Assembly (NCBI RefSeq): GCF_004340905.1 | Contig: NZ_SLXD01000003.1 | Span: forward strand, 124,001-188,000 | Length of the DNA stretch: 64,000 nt | Source of the DNA: Rubrivivax gelatinosus | Lineage (GTDB): Bacteria; Pseudomonadota; Gammaproteobacteria; Burkholderiales; Burkholderiaceae_C | Direction: 5' to 3' | In this document: piece by piece, positions 47,480 to 56,661 of the stretch | How the letters are laid out: each line of letters opens with the position of its first letter | How positions within the stretch are numbered: position 1 is the first letter of the stretch | Made by a program: the position numbers and the translations under genes | The notes under the pieces: model-generated | Told to the model about the DNA's origin: nothing | The model's input: only the letters and a program-made list of their open reading frames with translations | The model's database searches: none

Positions 47480-49012
47480 ATGAGCGAGCAACACGTCTCC
47501 AATCCTGGTGCGCCCGTGGCCGACGACGGCCTGGGCTGCCACGCGGGTCGGGAACAGATGCTGGCCGCGGCCGCCGCTTCGGGCAACGGCGAGATGCTGC
47601 AGCAGTACGCCCGCGACTACCCGATGCCCGAAGGCGCCGGCCCGCACGACCAGCCGCAGAGCATGTGTCCGGCCTTCGGCTCGCTGCGTGTCGGCCTGCG
47701 CATGCGCCGCACCGCGACCGTGCTGTCCGGTTCGGCCTGCTGCGTCTACGGCCTGAGCTTCACCGCCCACTTCTACGGCGCGCGGCGCTCGATCGGCTAC
47801 GTGCCGTTCAGCAGCGAGACGCTGGTCACCGGCAAGCTGTTCGAGGACATCCGCGAGGCCGTCCACAAGCTCGCCGACCCGAAGCAGTACGACGCCGTGG
47901 TCGTCATCAATCTGTGCGTGCCCAGCGCCTCGGGCGTGCCGCTGCGCCTGCTGCCCAAGGAAATCGACGGCGTGCGCATCATCGGCATCGACGTGCCGGG
48001 TTTCGGCGTGCCCACGCATGCAGAGGCGAAGGACGTGCTCGCCGGCGCGATGCTGCGCGTCGCGCGTGGCGAAGCCGAAGCCGGCCCGGTGGCCGCGCCG
48101 CGCGGCGGCGTCAGCGAGAAGCCGACCGTCACGCTGCTCGGCGAGATGTTCCCGGCCGACCCGGTGGGCATCGGCATGATGCTCGAGCCGATGGGTCTGG
48201 CCGCCGGTCCGGTGGTGCCGACGCGTGAATGGCGCGAGCTGTATGCCGCGCTGGACTGCGCCGCCGTCGCCGCGATCCACCCGTTCTACACCGCCAGCGT
48301 GCGCGAGTTCGAGACCGCGGGTCGCCCCGTTGTCGCTTCCGCCCCGGTGGGCCACGACGGCACCGAAGCTTGGCTGCAGGCCGTCGGCCGCGCCTGCAAC
48401 GTGCCGCAGGCGATGATCGACGCGTCGAAGAACAAGTGGCTGCGGGCCATCAAGGGTGCGCTGGCCGCCACGCCGATCAAGGGCCGTGTCGTCGTCTCCG
48501 GCTACGAAGGTTCCGAACTGCTGGTGGCGCGCCTGCTCGTCGAGAGCGGCGCCGAGGTGCCCTACGTCGGCACCGCCTGCCCGAAGACGCCCTGGAGCGC
48601 GCCCGACCTGGAATGGCTGCAGGCGCGCGGCGTGCACGTGCAGTACCGCGCCTCGCTCGAGCAGGACATCGCCGCGGTGCGTGAATGCCGCCCCGACCTG
48701 GCGATCGGCACCACCCCGGTCGTGCAGGCCGCCAAGCAGGCGACGATCCCCGCCCTGTACTTCACGAACCTGATCTCCGCGCGCCCGCTGATGGGCCCCG
48801 CCGGTGCCGGTTCGCTGGCGCAGGTCATCAACGCGGCGATCGCCAACAAGTCGCGCTTCCAGCAGATGCGCGAGTTCTTCGGCGACGTCGGCACCGGCGA
48901 CAACGCCGGGGTCTGGGAAGACGTGCCGCAGATGCGCCCCGAATTCCGGGCCGACACGCGCCGTCAGGTCATCAAGCTCCAGAAGCGCCGCAAGGCCGAG
49001 GAGATGATCTGA
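47480..49012 (+). CDS. bchY: Chlorophyllide reductase subunit BchY
   Basis: This 510-residue NifD-like subunit of chlorophyllide a reductase has cluster-binding cysteines around [10 protein letters not shown] and [35 protein letters not shown] is a typical BchY segment. Together with BchZ it holds the 4Fe-4S cluster and the chlorophyllide. It overlaps bchZ by one base (TGATG). Confidence 0.96.
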   Translation: MSEQHVSNPGAPVADDGLGCHAGREQMLAAAAASGNGEMLQQYARDYPMPEGAGPHDQPQSMCPAFGSLRVGLRMRRTATVLSGSACCVYGLSFTAHFYGARRSIGYVPFSSETLVTGKLFEDIREAVHKLADPKQYDAVVVINLCVPSASGVPLRLLPKEIDGVRIIGIDVPGFGVPTHAEAKDVLAGAMLRVARGEAEAGPVAAPRGGVSEKPTVTLLGEMFPADPVGIGMMLEPMGLAAGPVVPTREWRELYAALDCAAVAAIHPFYTASVREFETAGRPVVASAPVGHDGTEAWLQAVGRACNVPQAMIDASKNKWLRAIKGALAATPIKGRVVVSGYEGSELLVARLLVESGAEVPYVGTACPKTPWSAPDLEWLQARGVHVQYRASLEQDIAAVRECRPDLAIGTTPVVQAAKQATIPALYFTNLISARPLMGPAGAGSLAQVINAAIANKSRFQQMREFFGDVGTGDNAGVWEDVPQMRPEFRADTRRQVIKLQKRRKAEEMI

Positions 49013-50475
49013 TGTACGTGATCGACCACGACCGCGCGGGCGGCTACTGGGGCGCGGTGTACGTGTTCACCGCGATCAAGGGGCTGCAGGTCGTCATCGA
49101 CGGCCCGGTGGGCTGCGAGAACCTGCCCGCCACCGCCGTGCTGCACTACACCGACGCGCTGCCGCCGCACGAGCTGCCGATCGTCGTCACCGGCCTGGGC
49201 GAACAGGAACTGGGTCGCGATGGCACCGAAGGCGCGATGAAGCGCGCCCACGCGGCGCTCGACCCGGACCTGCCGGCCGTCGTCGTCACCGGCTCGATCG
49301 CCGAGATGATCGGCGGCGGCGTCACGCCCGAAGGCACGACGATCCAGCGTTTCCTGCCGCGCACGATCGACGAAGACCAGTGGCAATGCGCCAACCGCGC
49401 GATGTTCTGGCTGTGGAGCGAGTACGGCCTGCGCAAGATCCCGCAGCGCGTGCCGTTCGAGCAGCGCCCGGCCGGCGAGAAGCCGCGCGTGAACATCATC
49501 GGCCCGAGCTACGGCAGCTTCAACATGCCGAGCGACCTGGCCGAGATCCGCCGCCTGGTCGAAGGCATCGGCGCCGAAGTGAACATGGTGTTCCCGCTCG
49601 GCAGCCACCTGGCCGACGTGGCCAAGCTGGTCGACGCCGACGTCAACGTCTGCATGTACCGCGAGTTCGGCCGCATGCTGTGCGAGGCGCTGGAGCGCCC
49701 GTACCTGCAGGCGCCGATCGGCATGCACAGCACGACCGCGTTCCTGCGTGAACTCGGCCGCCTGCTGAACCTCGACCCCGAGCCCTTCATCGAGCGCGAG
49801 AAGCACACCACGCTCAAGCCGATCTGGGACCTCTGGCGCTCGGTCACGCAGGACTTCTTTGGCACCGCCAACTTCGGCATCGTCGCCGGCGAGACCTACG
49901 CACGCGGCGTGCGTCACTTCCTCGAGGACGAGCTGGGCCTGCCGTGCAACTTCGCCGTCGCCCGCAAGGCCGGCGAGAAGACCGACAACGAGAGCGTGCG
50001 CGAGATGGTGCACACGAAGACGCCGCTGGTGCTCTTCGGCAGCTACAACGAGCGCATGTACCTGGCGGAAACGACGTCGGGCCATGGGCCGAAGCCGGCC
50101 TACATCCCGGCCTCGTTCCCGGGCGCGATCATCCGCCGCCACACCGGCACGCCCTTCATGGGCTACGCCGGCGCGACCTACCTGGTGCAGGAGTTCTGCA
50201 ACGCGCTGTTCGACGCGCTGTTCAACATCCTGCCGCTGGGCACGGAGCTCGATCGCATCGACGCGACGCCGTCGCGCCGCGGCGACTCCAAGCCCTGGGA
50301 CGACGAGGCCCAGCAGGTGCTGCGCGACTACGTCGCACGCCAGCCGGTGCTCGTCCAGATTTCCGCTGCCAAGCAGCTGCGCGATCGCGCCGAACGCGAA
50401 GCCGGCGCCGCCGGCGAGGAACGCGTCACCGCGATCCGCGTGCGCCAGTTGCTCGGCCAGAAGGAGCCCGCGTGA
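49012..50475 (+). CDS. bchZ: Chlorophyllide reductase subunit BchZ
   Basis: This 487-residue NifK-like partner of BchY begins [20 protein letters not shown] ligand cysteine lies in [19 protein letters not shown], and [25 protein letters not shown] and NERMYLAE follow. The C-terminal region contains a protochlorophyllide-reductase-like helical domain. It is the last bch gene before pufB, as in other purple bacteria. Confidence 0.96.
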   Translation: MYVIDHDRAGGYWGAVYVFTAIKGLQVVIDGPVGCENLPATAVLHYTDALPPHELPIVVTGLGEQELGRDGTEGAMKRAHAALDPDLPAVVVTGSIAEMIGGGVTPEGTTIQRFLPRTIDEDQWQCANRAMFWLWSEYGLRKIPQRVPFEQRPAGEKPRVNIIGPSYGSFNMPSDLAEIRRLVEGIGAEVNMVFPLGSHLADVAKLVDADVNVCMYREFGRMLCEALERPYLQAPIGMHSTTAFLRELGRLLNLDPEPFIEREKHTTLKPIWDLWRSVTQDFFGTANFGIVAGETYARGVRHFLEDELGLPCNFAVARKAGEKTDNESVREMVHTKTPLVLFGSYNERMYLAETTSGHGPKPAYIPASFPGAIIRRHTGTPFMGYAGATYLVQEFCNALFDALFNILPLGTELDRIDATPSRRGDSKPWDDEAQQVLRDYVARQPVLVQISAAKQLRDRAEREAGAAGEERVTAIRVRQLLGQKEPA

Positions 50476-50618
50476 TCAAGGGCTTCGTTCAAAGTTTCCT
50501 GTCCGCGATCAGTGGACAAACCGAATGTCGTGGCACTCTGCCGCGGCTGCCCACCGTGCGCGGGTCTTGTGCGCACGCGGCCATCTGGCCGCTTATGAAG
50601 GAGTTTCCTCATGGCTGA
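50472..50618 (+). CDS. Possible 48-codon leader peptide between bchZ and pufB
   Basis: GTG at 50472 overlaps the bchZ stop (GTGA) and has AAGGAG five bases upstream. The frame ends at a TGA that overlaps the pufB start (ATGGCTGA). The peptide ([15 protein letters not shown]...) has no clear membrane segment and no known family. It occupies the place of pufQ in Rhodobacter but does not look like PufQ. It may be a coupling ORF or chance. Confidence 0.25.
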
Positions 50619-50757
50619 AAGAAAGGGCTCGATCTCCGGGCTTACCGACGACGAGGCCCAGGAGTTCCACAAGTTCTGGGTCCAAGGTTTCGTGGGTTTC
50701 ACGGCGGTCGCCGTCGTCGCCCACTTCCTGGTCTGGGTCTGGCGTCCCTGGCTCTAA
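50611..50757 (+). CDS. pufB: Light-harvesting 1 (B870) beta subunit
   Basis: This 48-residue single-membrane-span antenna polypeptide has the LH1 beta layout: acidic/polar N-terminus with [14 protein letters not shown], the bacteriochlorophyll-ligand histidine H38 (VVAHFL), and the closing WVWRPWL. It pairs with PufA around the reaction centre. AAGGAG upstream of ATG 50611 is a good ribosome site. A separate 74-residue gene, not pufA, follows it. Confidence 0.95.
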
Positions 50758-50790
50758 GTACCTGGTAGTAACCCGTCACAGGGGAGCGTT

Positions 50791-51015
50791 ATGGCCCATA
50801 TCGAATCTGCAATGCCCCGGCCGGTCGCGGCGGGTGACTCCAGAAGTTTCTGGATCATCTTCGCGCTCAGCTACGTGGCGTTTCTGATCATTGCCCTCGT
50901 CGGGCAATTGCTCGGTTGGCACTGGCGTTCCTGGTTGCCGGGTGCCGAAGGTGTGAAATCTATTTTTGGCGGCGTCAAGGCAGCGGTTTATACCTTCATG
51001 TCGCATTTGCTATAG
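50791..51015 (+). CDS. Unrecognised 74-aa membrane protein between pufB and pufA (LH-beta-like tail)
   Basis: The gene has its own ribosome site (GGGGAG) and sits 33 bases after pufB and 11 before pufA, so it is surely in the puf mRNA. One membrane span covers residues ~19-42 (SFWIIFALSYVAFLIIALVG). GQLLGWHWRSWLPGAEG (residues 38-54) follows the LH beta C-terminal pattern (AHLLVWIWRPWLPGPEG-like), but Gln39 stands where the bacteriochlorophyll-binding His should be. An extra ~20-residue, partly amphipathic tail (KSIFGGVKAAVYTFMSHLL) has no counterpart in LH beta. It may be an RC-LH1 accessory polypeptide (PufX/PufQ-like in role). Function is unknown. Confidence 0.8.
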   Translation: MAHIESAMPRPVAAGDSRSFWIIFALSYVAFLIIALVGQLLGWHWRSWLPGAEGVKSIFGGVKAAVYTFMSHLL

Positions 51016-51026
51016 GAGCTTGGATT

Positions 51027-51230
51027 ATGTGGAGAATTTGGCGTCTGTTCGATCCGATGCGCGCCATGGTGGCCCAGGCGGTGTTCCTTCTCGGTCTCGC
51101 CGTCCTGATTCACCTGATGCTGCTGGGCACGAACAAGTACAACTGGATGGACGGCGCGAAGAAGGCGCCGGCGGCGACGGCTATCGCCCCGGTTCCTGCC
51201 GAAGTGACGTCCCTGGCGCAGGCGAAGTAA
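51027..51230 (+). CDS. pufA: Light-harvesting 1 (B870) alpha subunit
   Basis: This 67-residue antenna polypeptide begins MWRIWRLFDPMRAMVAQAVFL, the standard LH1 alpha N-terminus, with bacteriochlorophyll ligand H29 (LIHLMLL). The C-terminus carries an Ala/Pro/Lys-rich extension (KKAPAATAIAPVPAE) of the type that is trimmed in some species. A ribosome site (AGGAG) overlaps the stop of the preceding 74-aa gene. It is followed by a strong mRNA hairpin. Confidence 0.95.
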   Translation: MWRIWRLFDPMRAMVAQAVFLLGLAVLIHLMLLGTNKYNWMDGAKKAPAATAIAPVPAEVTSLAQAK

Positions 51231-51250
51231 AGAGCGCCACGCCAGTGCAT

Positions 51251-51285
51251 GCGGGTGAGACCGGTCGTGACCGGTTTCGACCCGC
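51251..51285 (+). promoter_or_regulatory. Intercistronic mRNA hairpin between pufA and pufL
   Basis: GCGGGT-GAGACCGGTC pairs with GACCGGTTTC-G-ACCCGC, giving a 16-bp stem with one bulge and one G-U pair. In Rhodobacter a hairpin at this place protects the pufBA mRNA from 3' decay and sets the LH1:RC ratio. The same role is inferred here. Confidence 0.75.
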
Positions 51286-51345
51286 TGCAACTACAAACTC
51301 GCCGTTCGGGTTGTCGGTGGCGACCCGTCGGTCGGAGGAATCAAT

Positions 51346-52185
51346 ATGGCAATGCTGAGTTTCGAGAAGAAATACCGGGTGCGCGGCGGCACGCTGGTCG
51401 GGGGCGATCTCTTCGACTTCTGGGTCGGACCGTTCTACGTCGGCTTCTTCGGCGTGACGACGCTCTTCTTCTCGGTCCTGGGAACCGCGTTGATCATCTG
51501 GGGCGCTTCGCAGGGGCCGACGTGGAATCTTTGGCAGATCAGTATTGCGCCCCCTGACCTGAAGTACGGGCTGGGCGTTGCACCGCTGATGGAAGGCGGG
51601 CTCTGGCAGATCATCACGGTGTGCGCGATCGGGGCTTTCGTCTCCTGGGCGCTGCGTGAAGTCGAGATCTGCCGCAAGCTCGGCATGCAATACCACGTGC
51701 CGATCGCTTTCGGTTTCGCGATCTTTGCCTACGTCACGCTGGTCGTCATCCGCCCGGTTCTGATGGGCGCTTGGGGCCACGGCTTTCCGTACGGCATCTT
51801 CAGTCACTTGGACTGGGTGTCGAACGTGGGCTACCAATATCTGCACTTCCACTACAACCCGGCACACATGCTGGCGATCACGTTCTTCTTCACGACGACG
51901 CTCGCCATGTCCATGCACGGGGGCCTGATCCTGTCGGCGGCCAACCCGAAGAAGGGTGAGCCGATGAAGACGACGGATCACGAAGACACGTTCTTCCGCG
52001 ACGCCGTCGGTTATTCGATCGGTTCGCTCGGTATCCACCGCCTGGGCCTGTTCCTGGCGCTGTCGGCGGCCTTCTGGAGCGCGGTCTGCATCGTGATCAG
52101 CGGTCCGTTCTGGACGCGTGGCTGGCCGGAGTGGTGGGGCTGGTGGCTGAATCTGCCCGTCTGGAGTCAGTGGCCGCTCAACTGA
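51346..52185 (+). CDS. pufL: Photosynthetic reaction centre L subunit
   Basis: This 279-residue five-helix membrane protein binds half of the special pair and the QA/QB and Fe sites. Counting from Met, ligands are H154 and H174 (bacteriochlorophylls) and H191 and H231 (iron), each one higher than the Rhodobacter numbering that omits Met. The N-terminus [23 protein letters not shown] is typical. CGGAGGAAT precedes ATG 51346. pufM follows after 18 bases. Confidence 0.97.
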   Translation: MAMLSFEKKYRVRGGTLVGGDLFDFWVGPFYVGFFGVTTLFFSVLGTALIIWGASQGPTWNLWQISIAPPDLKYGLGVAPLMEGGLWQIITVCAIGAFVSWALREVEICRKLGMQYHVPIAFGFAIFAYVTLVVIRPVLMGAWGHGFPYGIFSHLDWVSNVGYQYLHFHYNPAHMLAITFFFTTTLAMSMHGGLILSAANPKKGEPMKTTDHEDTFFRDAVGYSIGSLGIHRLGLFLALSAAFWSAVCIVISGPFWTRGWPEWWGWWLNLPVWSQWPLN

Positions 52186-52203
52186 GCCCGCAGGAGAAAC
52201 CCA

Positions 52204-53181
52204 ATGGCTGAGTATCAAAACATCTTCACGCGTGTGCAGGTCGCAGGGCCGGCGCACATGGGTGTGCCGCTGCCCGAGAGGGACAGCCCGCGCACCGGCA
52301 AGAAGCCTTGGCAGATCCACCTGCTCGGGCGTCTGGGCATGGCGCAGATCGGGCCGATCTACCTGGGCCCGCTGGGCATCCTGTCGATCGTCTTCGGCAG
52401 CCTGGCGACCATGATCATCGGCTTCAACATGCTGGCTTCGGTCGGCTGGAACCCGATCGAGTTCTTCCGCCAGTTCTTCTGGCTGGCGCTGGAGCCGCCG
52501 TCTCCGCAGTACGGCCTGAAGCTGCCGCCGCTCAACGACGGCGGCTGGTGGCTGATGGCGGGCCTGTTCCTGACGATCTCGATCCTGCTGTGGTGGGTCC
52601 GCATGTACACCCGCGCCCGCGCTCTGGGCATGGGCACGCACGTGGCCTGGGCCTTCGCGGCGGCGATCTGGCTGTACCTGGTGCTGGGCTTCATCCGCCC
52701 GGTGCTGATGGGCAGCTGGTCTGAAGCCGTGCCGTTCGGCATCTTCCCGCACCTGGACTGGACCGCCGCGTTCTCGCTGCGCTACGGCAACCTGTTCTAC
52801 AACCCGTTCCACGCGCTCTCGATCGCCTTCCTGTACGGCGCGACGCTGCTGTTCGCGATGCACGGCGCGACGATCCTGGCCGTCAGCCGCTTCGGCGGCG
52901 AGCGGGAACTGGAGCAGATCGCCGACCGTGGCACCGCCTCGGAACGTGCCCAGCTGTTCTGGCGTTGGACGATGGGCTTCAACGCGACGACCGAGTCGAT
53001 CCACCGCTGGGCGTGGTGGTTCGCCGTGCTGTGCCCGCTGTGCGGCGGCATCGGCATCCTGCTGTCGGGTACCGTCGTCGACAACTGGTATCTGTGGGCC
53101 GTGAAGCACGGCGTGGCACCGGCCTACCCGGCGGTGTTCGCGCCCACGATCGACCCCGCCACCCTGCAGGGAGTCAAGTGA
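52204..53181 (+). CDS. pufM: Photosynthetic reaction centre M subunit
   Basis: This 325-residue five-helix subunit pairs with L. Ligands fall at the expected places counting Met: H183 and H203 (bacteriochlorophylls), H220, E235 and H267 (iron). The C-terminus is extended ([18 protein letters not shown]), as in species that carry a bound tetraheme cytochrome. Its stop overlaps the pufC start by one base (TGATG). Confidence 0.97.
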   Translation: MAEYQNIFTRVQVAGPAHMGVPLPERDSPRTGKKPWQIHLLGRLGMAQIGPIYLGPLGILSIVFGSLATMIIGFNMLASVGWNPIEFFRQFFWLALEPPSPQYGLKLPPLNDGGWWLMAGLFLTISILLWWVRMYTRARALGMGTHVAWAFAAAIWLYLVLGFIRPVLMGSWSEAVPFGIFPHLDWTAAFSLRYGNLFYNPFHALSIAFLYGATLLFAMHGATILAVSRFGGERELEQIADRGTASERAQLFWRWTMGFNATTESIHRWAWWFAVLCPLCGGIGILLSGTVVDNWYLWAVKHGVAPAYPAVFAPTIDPATLQGVK

Positions 53182-54278
53182 TGGCACTCGCGGTTCGTTT
53201 TACGACCCTTACCGTCGCCGTGACCGCGGCGGTCCTGCTCGCGGGATGCGAGCGTCCGCCGGTGGAGTCGGTGCAGCGGGGCTACCGCGGCACCGGCATG
53301 CAGCACATCGTCAACCCGCGCACGCTCGCCGAGCAGATCCCGACGCAGCAGGCTCCGGTGGCAACGCCGGTGGCCGACGACTCGGGCCCGCGCGCCAACC
53401 AGGTGTTCCAGAACGTCAAGGTTCTGGGCCACCTGTCGGTCGCGGAGTTCACGCGGCAGATGGCGGCGATCACCGAGTGGGTGTCGCCGACCGAGGGCTG
53501 CAACTATTGCCATACCGAGAATCTCGCCGACGACTCGAAGTATCAGAAGGTCGTCTCGCGCCGGATGCTCGAGATGACGCAGAAGATCAACGCCCAGTGG
53601 ACGCAGCACGTCGCCGCTACCGGCGTCACCTGCTACACCTGCCACCGTGGTCAGCCGGTCCCCAAGGAGATCTGGTTCACCGCCGCGCCGCAGAACAAGC
53701 GTTCGGACTTCATCGGCAACCTCGACGGCCAGAACCAGGCCGAGAAGGTCGTCGGGCTGACCTCGCTGCCCTACGATCCGTTCACGACCTTCCTGAAGGA
53801 CGACACGAACGTTCGTATCTACGCGACGACGGCGCTGCCGGCAGGCACTTCGACGGCCGACATCAAGCAGGCCGAGAAGAGCTATGGCCTGATGATGCAC
53901 TTCTCGGGCGCGCTGGGCGTCAACTGCACGTACTGCCACAACACCAACGGCTTCGGCAGCTGGGAGAACGCCGCGCCGCAACGCGCGACGGCCTGGTACG
54001 GCATCCGCATGGCGCGTGACCTCAACAACAACTTCATGGACGGGCTGACGAAGTCCTTCCCCGCGCATCGGCTTGGCCCGACGGGCGACGTGGCGAAGAT
54101 CAACTGCGCCACCTGCCACCAGGGTGCCTACAAGCCGCTGTACGGCGCGCAGATGGCCAAGGACTACCCGGGCCTGAAAGCGCTGCCGCCTGCGGCCGCT
54201 CCGGCCGTGGAAGCCGCTCCGGTCGACGCCGCCGCGTCGGCCGCGCCGGTCGCCACGGTGGCTACCGCCGCGAAGTGA
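53181..54278 (+). CDS. pufC: Reaction-centre tetraheme cytochrome c subunit
   Basis: This 365-residue lipoprotein (lipobox LAGC, C23) sits on the periplasmic face of the reaction centre and re-reduces the special pair. Four heme sites are CNYCH (107), CYTCH (151), CTYCH (249) and CATCH (309), with Met ligands in the helices before the first three. The C-terminus ends in a low-complexity Ala/Pro/Val tail. Soluble donors such as the nearby cytochrome c8 would dock here. Confidence 0.96.
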   Translation: MALAVRFTTLTVAVTAAVLLAGCERPPVESVQRGYRGTGMQHIVNPRTLAEQIPTQQAPVATPVADDSGPRANQVFQNVKVLGHLSVAEFTRQMAAITEWVSPTEGCNYCHTENLADDSKYQKVVSRRMLEMTQKINAQWTQHVAATGVTCYTCHRGQPVPKEIWFTAAPQNKRSDFIGNLDGQNQAEKVVGLTSLPYDPFTTFLKDDTNVRIYATTALPAGTSTADIKQAEKSYGLMMHFSGALGVNCTYCHNTNGFGSWENAAPQRATAWYGIRMARDLNNNFMDGLTKSFPAHRLGPTGDVAKINCATCHQGAYKPLYGAQMAKDYPGLKALPPAAAPAVEAAPVDAAASAAPVATVATAAK

Positions 54279-54290
54279 CGTGTTGAACGG

Positions 54291-54314
54291 CGGCCGCGGC
54301 CACCGCCGCGGCCG
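54291..54314 (+). promoter_or_regulatory. G/C hairpin between pufC and crtA
   Basis: A perfect 10-bp stem CGGCCGCGGC-CACC-GCCGCGGCCG lies twelve bases after the pufC stop and six before the crtA ATG. It lacks a U run. It could stabilise the upstream puf mRNA or reduce crtA translation by hiding its ribosome site. Confidence 0.5.
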
Positions 54315-54320
54315 TTGCGC

Positions 54321-55091
54321 ATGACAAACGAACTCAGCACTGCCGCCGGCGCCCCCCAACAGGGCCCGGCGGTTTCTTCTTTCTCGGTCCAGCCCCCGCC
54401 AGCGGTCACCGCCGGCGGCGACGTGCTCGTCCTGTTGCTGGTCGATGTCGCCCCGGCCGCGCGCTTCTGGGGCTACGGGCGCTTCATCGCCGGCACCGTG
54501 CCAGCGCTTGCCGAGCCCGGTGCACGTTTCGCCAAGCAGTTGGGCACCGGCTACGAAGGCGGCTTCGGCTTGCGCCCGAGCGCCACGCGCCAGGGCCTGT
54601 TCGTGCTCTTCGAGGACGAGGCCGCGGCCGATGCCTTCATCGACCACTCCGAGCTCGTCCGCAGTTACCAGCGCAACGCGCGCGAGCTCTGCATCGTCAA
54701 GGCCCGTCCGTACAGCGCTCGCGGCAGTTGGGACGGCCACCAGCTGCGTGTCGGCTCTCCTGCGCCTGCCGGCGGGCCGGTGGCGGCCTTGACGCGTGCG
54801 TCGATCCGTCTGTCGCAGGCGCACCGCTTCTGGCCCAACGCCGGGCCGTCGCAGGACTCGCTCGAACGCGCCCAGGGGTGCCGGCTGGCGGTGGGGCTCG
54901 GCGAGGCACCGTTCCTGCGACAGGCCACCTTCAGCGTGTGGGACAGCGTCGCGGCCATGGATGCCTACGCACGCACCGGTGCCCACCAACGTGCGATCCA
55001 GGCCTCGCGCGAGTTCTTCTCCGAGTCGATGTTCGTGCGCTTCGTGCCGCTGGCCATCGACGGCGTCTGGAAGGGGCGCCGCTATGGCTGA
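54321..55091 (+). CDS. crtA: Spheroidene monooxygenase
   Basis: This 256-residue CrtA-family heme enzyme introduces the C2 keto group that converts spheroidene to spheroidenone when oxygen is present. Recognisable segments are LLVDVAPAARFWGYGRF, PGARFAKQLGTGYEGGFGLRPS, LTRASIRLSQAHRFWPNAG and FLRQATFSVWDS. It overlaps crtD by eight bases, so the two are coupled. An alternative TTG start two codons earlier is unlikely. Confidence 0.93.
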   Translation: MTNELSTAAGAPQQGPAVSSFSVQPPPAVTAGGDVLVLLLVDVAPAARFWGYGRFIAGTVPALAEPGARFAKQLGTGYEGGFGLRPSATRQGLFVLFEDEAAADAFIDHSELVRSYQRNARELCIVKARPYSARGSWDGHQLRVGSPAPAGGPVAALTRASIRLSQAHRFWPNAGPSQDSLERAQGCRLAVGLGEAPFLRQATFSVWDSVAAMDAYARTGAHQRAIQASREFFSESMFVRFVPLAIDGVWKGRRYG

Positions 55092-56661
55092 TGCACAACG
55101 CACGCACCGGGTGGTCGTCGTCGGCGCCGGCATCGCGGGGCTGACGAGCGCGCTGCTGCTGGCGGCCCGCGGTCTGGACGTCACCCTCGTCGAGAAGGCC
55201 GCGGCGCCGGGAGGCAAGATGCGTCGGGTGCTGGTCGACGGGGCGCCGATCGACGCCGGCCCGACGGTGTTCACGATGCGCTGGGTCTTCGACCAGATCT
55301 TCGCCGCCGCCGGGGCGAAGGTCGAAGACCACCTGAAGCTGCAGCCGCTGGGCGTGCTCGCACGGCACGCCTGGCGCGGCCACGAGCCGCGGCTGGACCT
55401 GTTCGCCGACATCCGGCGTTCGGCCGAGGCGATCGGCGAGTTCAGCGGCCCGCAGGAGGCGCAGCGTTTCCTCGGTTTCTGCCGCCAGGCGCGCCAGCTC
55501 TACGACCACCTGGAAGGCCCGTACATCCGCTCCGAGCGTCCGACGCTGGGCAGCATGGTCGGAGATCTCGGGCCGCGCGGCCTGATGGCGCTGATGCAGA
55601 TCGGCCCGTTCTCCAACCTCTGGCGCTCGCTGTCGCGGCACTTCCGCGATCCGCGGCTGCAGCAGCTGTTCGCCCGCTACGCCACCTATTGCGGCGCCTC
55701 GCCGTGGATGGCGCCGGCGACGCTGATGCTGGTCGCGCAGGTCGAGCTCGACGGCGTCTGGGCGGTCGAAGGGGGCATGCATGCCGTGGCCCAGGCCTTC
55801 GCGGCGCTGGCCGAGGCGCGCGGCGTCAAGCTGCGTTTCGGCTGCGCCTGCGAGCAGGTGCTGGTGCGCGACGGCCGTGCCGTCGGCGTGCGCCTGGCCG
55901 ATGGCGAGCAGATCTCCGCGGACTCGGTGGTGTTCAACGGCGACGTCAACGCGCTGGCTCAGGGCCTGCTGGGTGACCCTGCACGGCGCGCGACGGCGGC
56001 GGTGGCACCCGCGCGGCGCTCGCTGTCGGCGTTGACCTGGCTGGTCAACGCACGCACCAGCGGCTTCCCGCTGGTGCGCCACAACGTGTTCTTCGACGAG
56101 GACTACGCGTCCGAGTTCGACGACATCTTCCGCCAGCGCCGCCTGCCGCGGCGCGGCACCGTCTACGTCTGTGCGCAGGATCGCACCGACGAAGGCACCG
56201 GGTCGGACGCCCCCGAGCGCCTGCTCTGCCTGGTGAACGCACCAGCCGACGGGGACCGACGGCCCTTCGACGTTTCGGAGACCGAACCATGCGAGCAGCG
56301 GAGTCTGGCGCTGATGCGCGAGTGCGGCCTGTCGATCGAGTGGAGCCCGCAGACGCACCGGCTGGTGACGCCGGCGGACTTCGAGCGGCTGTTCCCGGCG
56401 ACGGGGGGGGCGCTGTACGGCCCGGCGACGCACGGCTGGATGTCCTCGTTCCACCGAGCGTCGTCGACGAGCCGGCTGCCGGGGCTGTATCTGGCGGGCG
56501 GGAGCGTTCACCCGGGGCCGGGTGTGCCGATGGCGGCGATGTCCGGCCGGCTGGCGGCCGAGACGCTGATGGCGCACCTCGATTCGACCAGCCGGTCCCG
56601 CCGGGTGGTTATCTCTGGTGGTATGTCGACGCGGTCAGCGACGACGGGCGGCATGGCCTGA
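55084..56661 (+). CDS. crtD: Hydroxyneurosporene/1-hydroxycarotenoid 3,4-desaturase
   Basis: This 525-residue CrtI-family flavoprotein introduces the 3,4 double bond in the spheroidene pathway. The N-terminal FAD motif is VVVVGAGIAGLTSALLLAARG, then GGKMRRV. The C-terminal FAD motif is GLYLAGGSVHPGPGVPMAA. The last ~27 residues (STSRSRRVVISGGMSTRSATTGG) overlap the conserved N-terminus of crtC in another frame. An 8-base G run (56403-56410) encodes TGGA at residues ~440. Confidence 0.93.
   Translation: MADAQRTHRVVVVGAGIAGLTSALLLAARGLDVTLVEKAAAPGGKMRRVLVDGAPIDAGPTVFTMRWVFDQIFAAAGAKVEDHLKLQPLGVLARHAWRGHEPRLDLFADIRRSAEAIGEFSGPQEAQRFLGFCRQARQLYDHLEGPYIRSERPTLGSMVGDLGPRGLMALMQIGPFSNLWRSLSRHFRDPRLQQLFARYATYCGASPWMAPATLMLVAQVELDGVWAVEGGMHAVAQAFAALAEARGVKLRFGCACEQVLVRDGRAVGVRLADGEQISADSVVFNGDVNALAQGLLGDPARRATAAVAPARRSLSALTWLVNARTSGFPLVRHNVFFDEDYASEFDDIFRQRRLPRRGTVYVCAQDRTDEGTGSDAPERLLCLVNAPADGDRRPFDVSETEPCEQRSLALMRECGLSIEWSPQTHRLVTPADFERLFPATGGALYGPATHGWMSSFHRASSTSRLPGLYLAGGSVHPGPGVPMAAMSGRLAAETLMAHLDSTSRSRRVVISGGMSTRSATTGGMA

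Noticed and set aside
50500..50518. TGT...ACA inverted repeat between bchZ and pufB as a PpsR site
   Set aside because: The spacer is 13 bases (TGTCC-N9-GGACA), whereas PpsR/CrtJ sites need 12. It may still bind something, but it does not meet the rule met exactly at crtE and bchC.
49944..50618. A 224-codon open frame overlapping the end of bchZ and the pufB start
   Set aside because: Most of it is a shadow of bchZ. Only the last 48 codons after the bchZ stop, with their own ribosome site, deserve mention.
50791..51015. Calling the 74-aa puf gene pufQ or pufX outright
   Set aside because: Length and single span are similar, but the location (between pufB and pufA) differs from both, and the clearest sequence likeness is to the LH beta tail. 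A name would be a guess.
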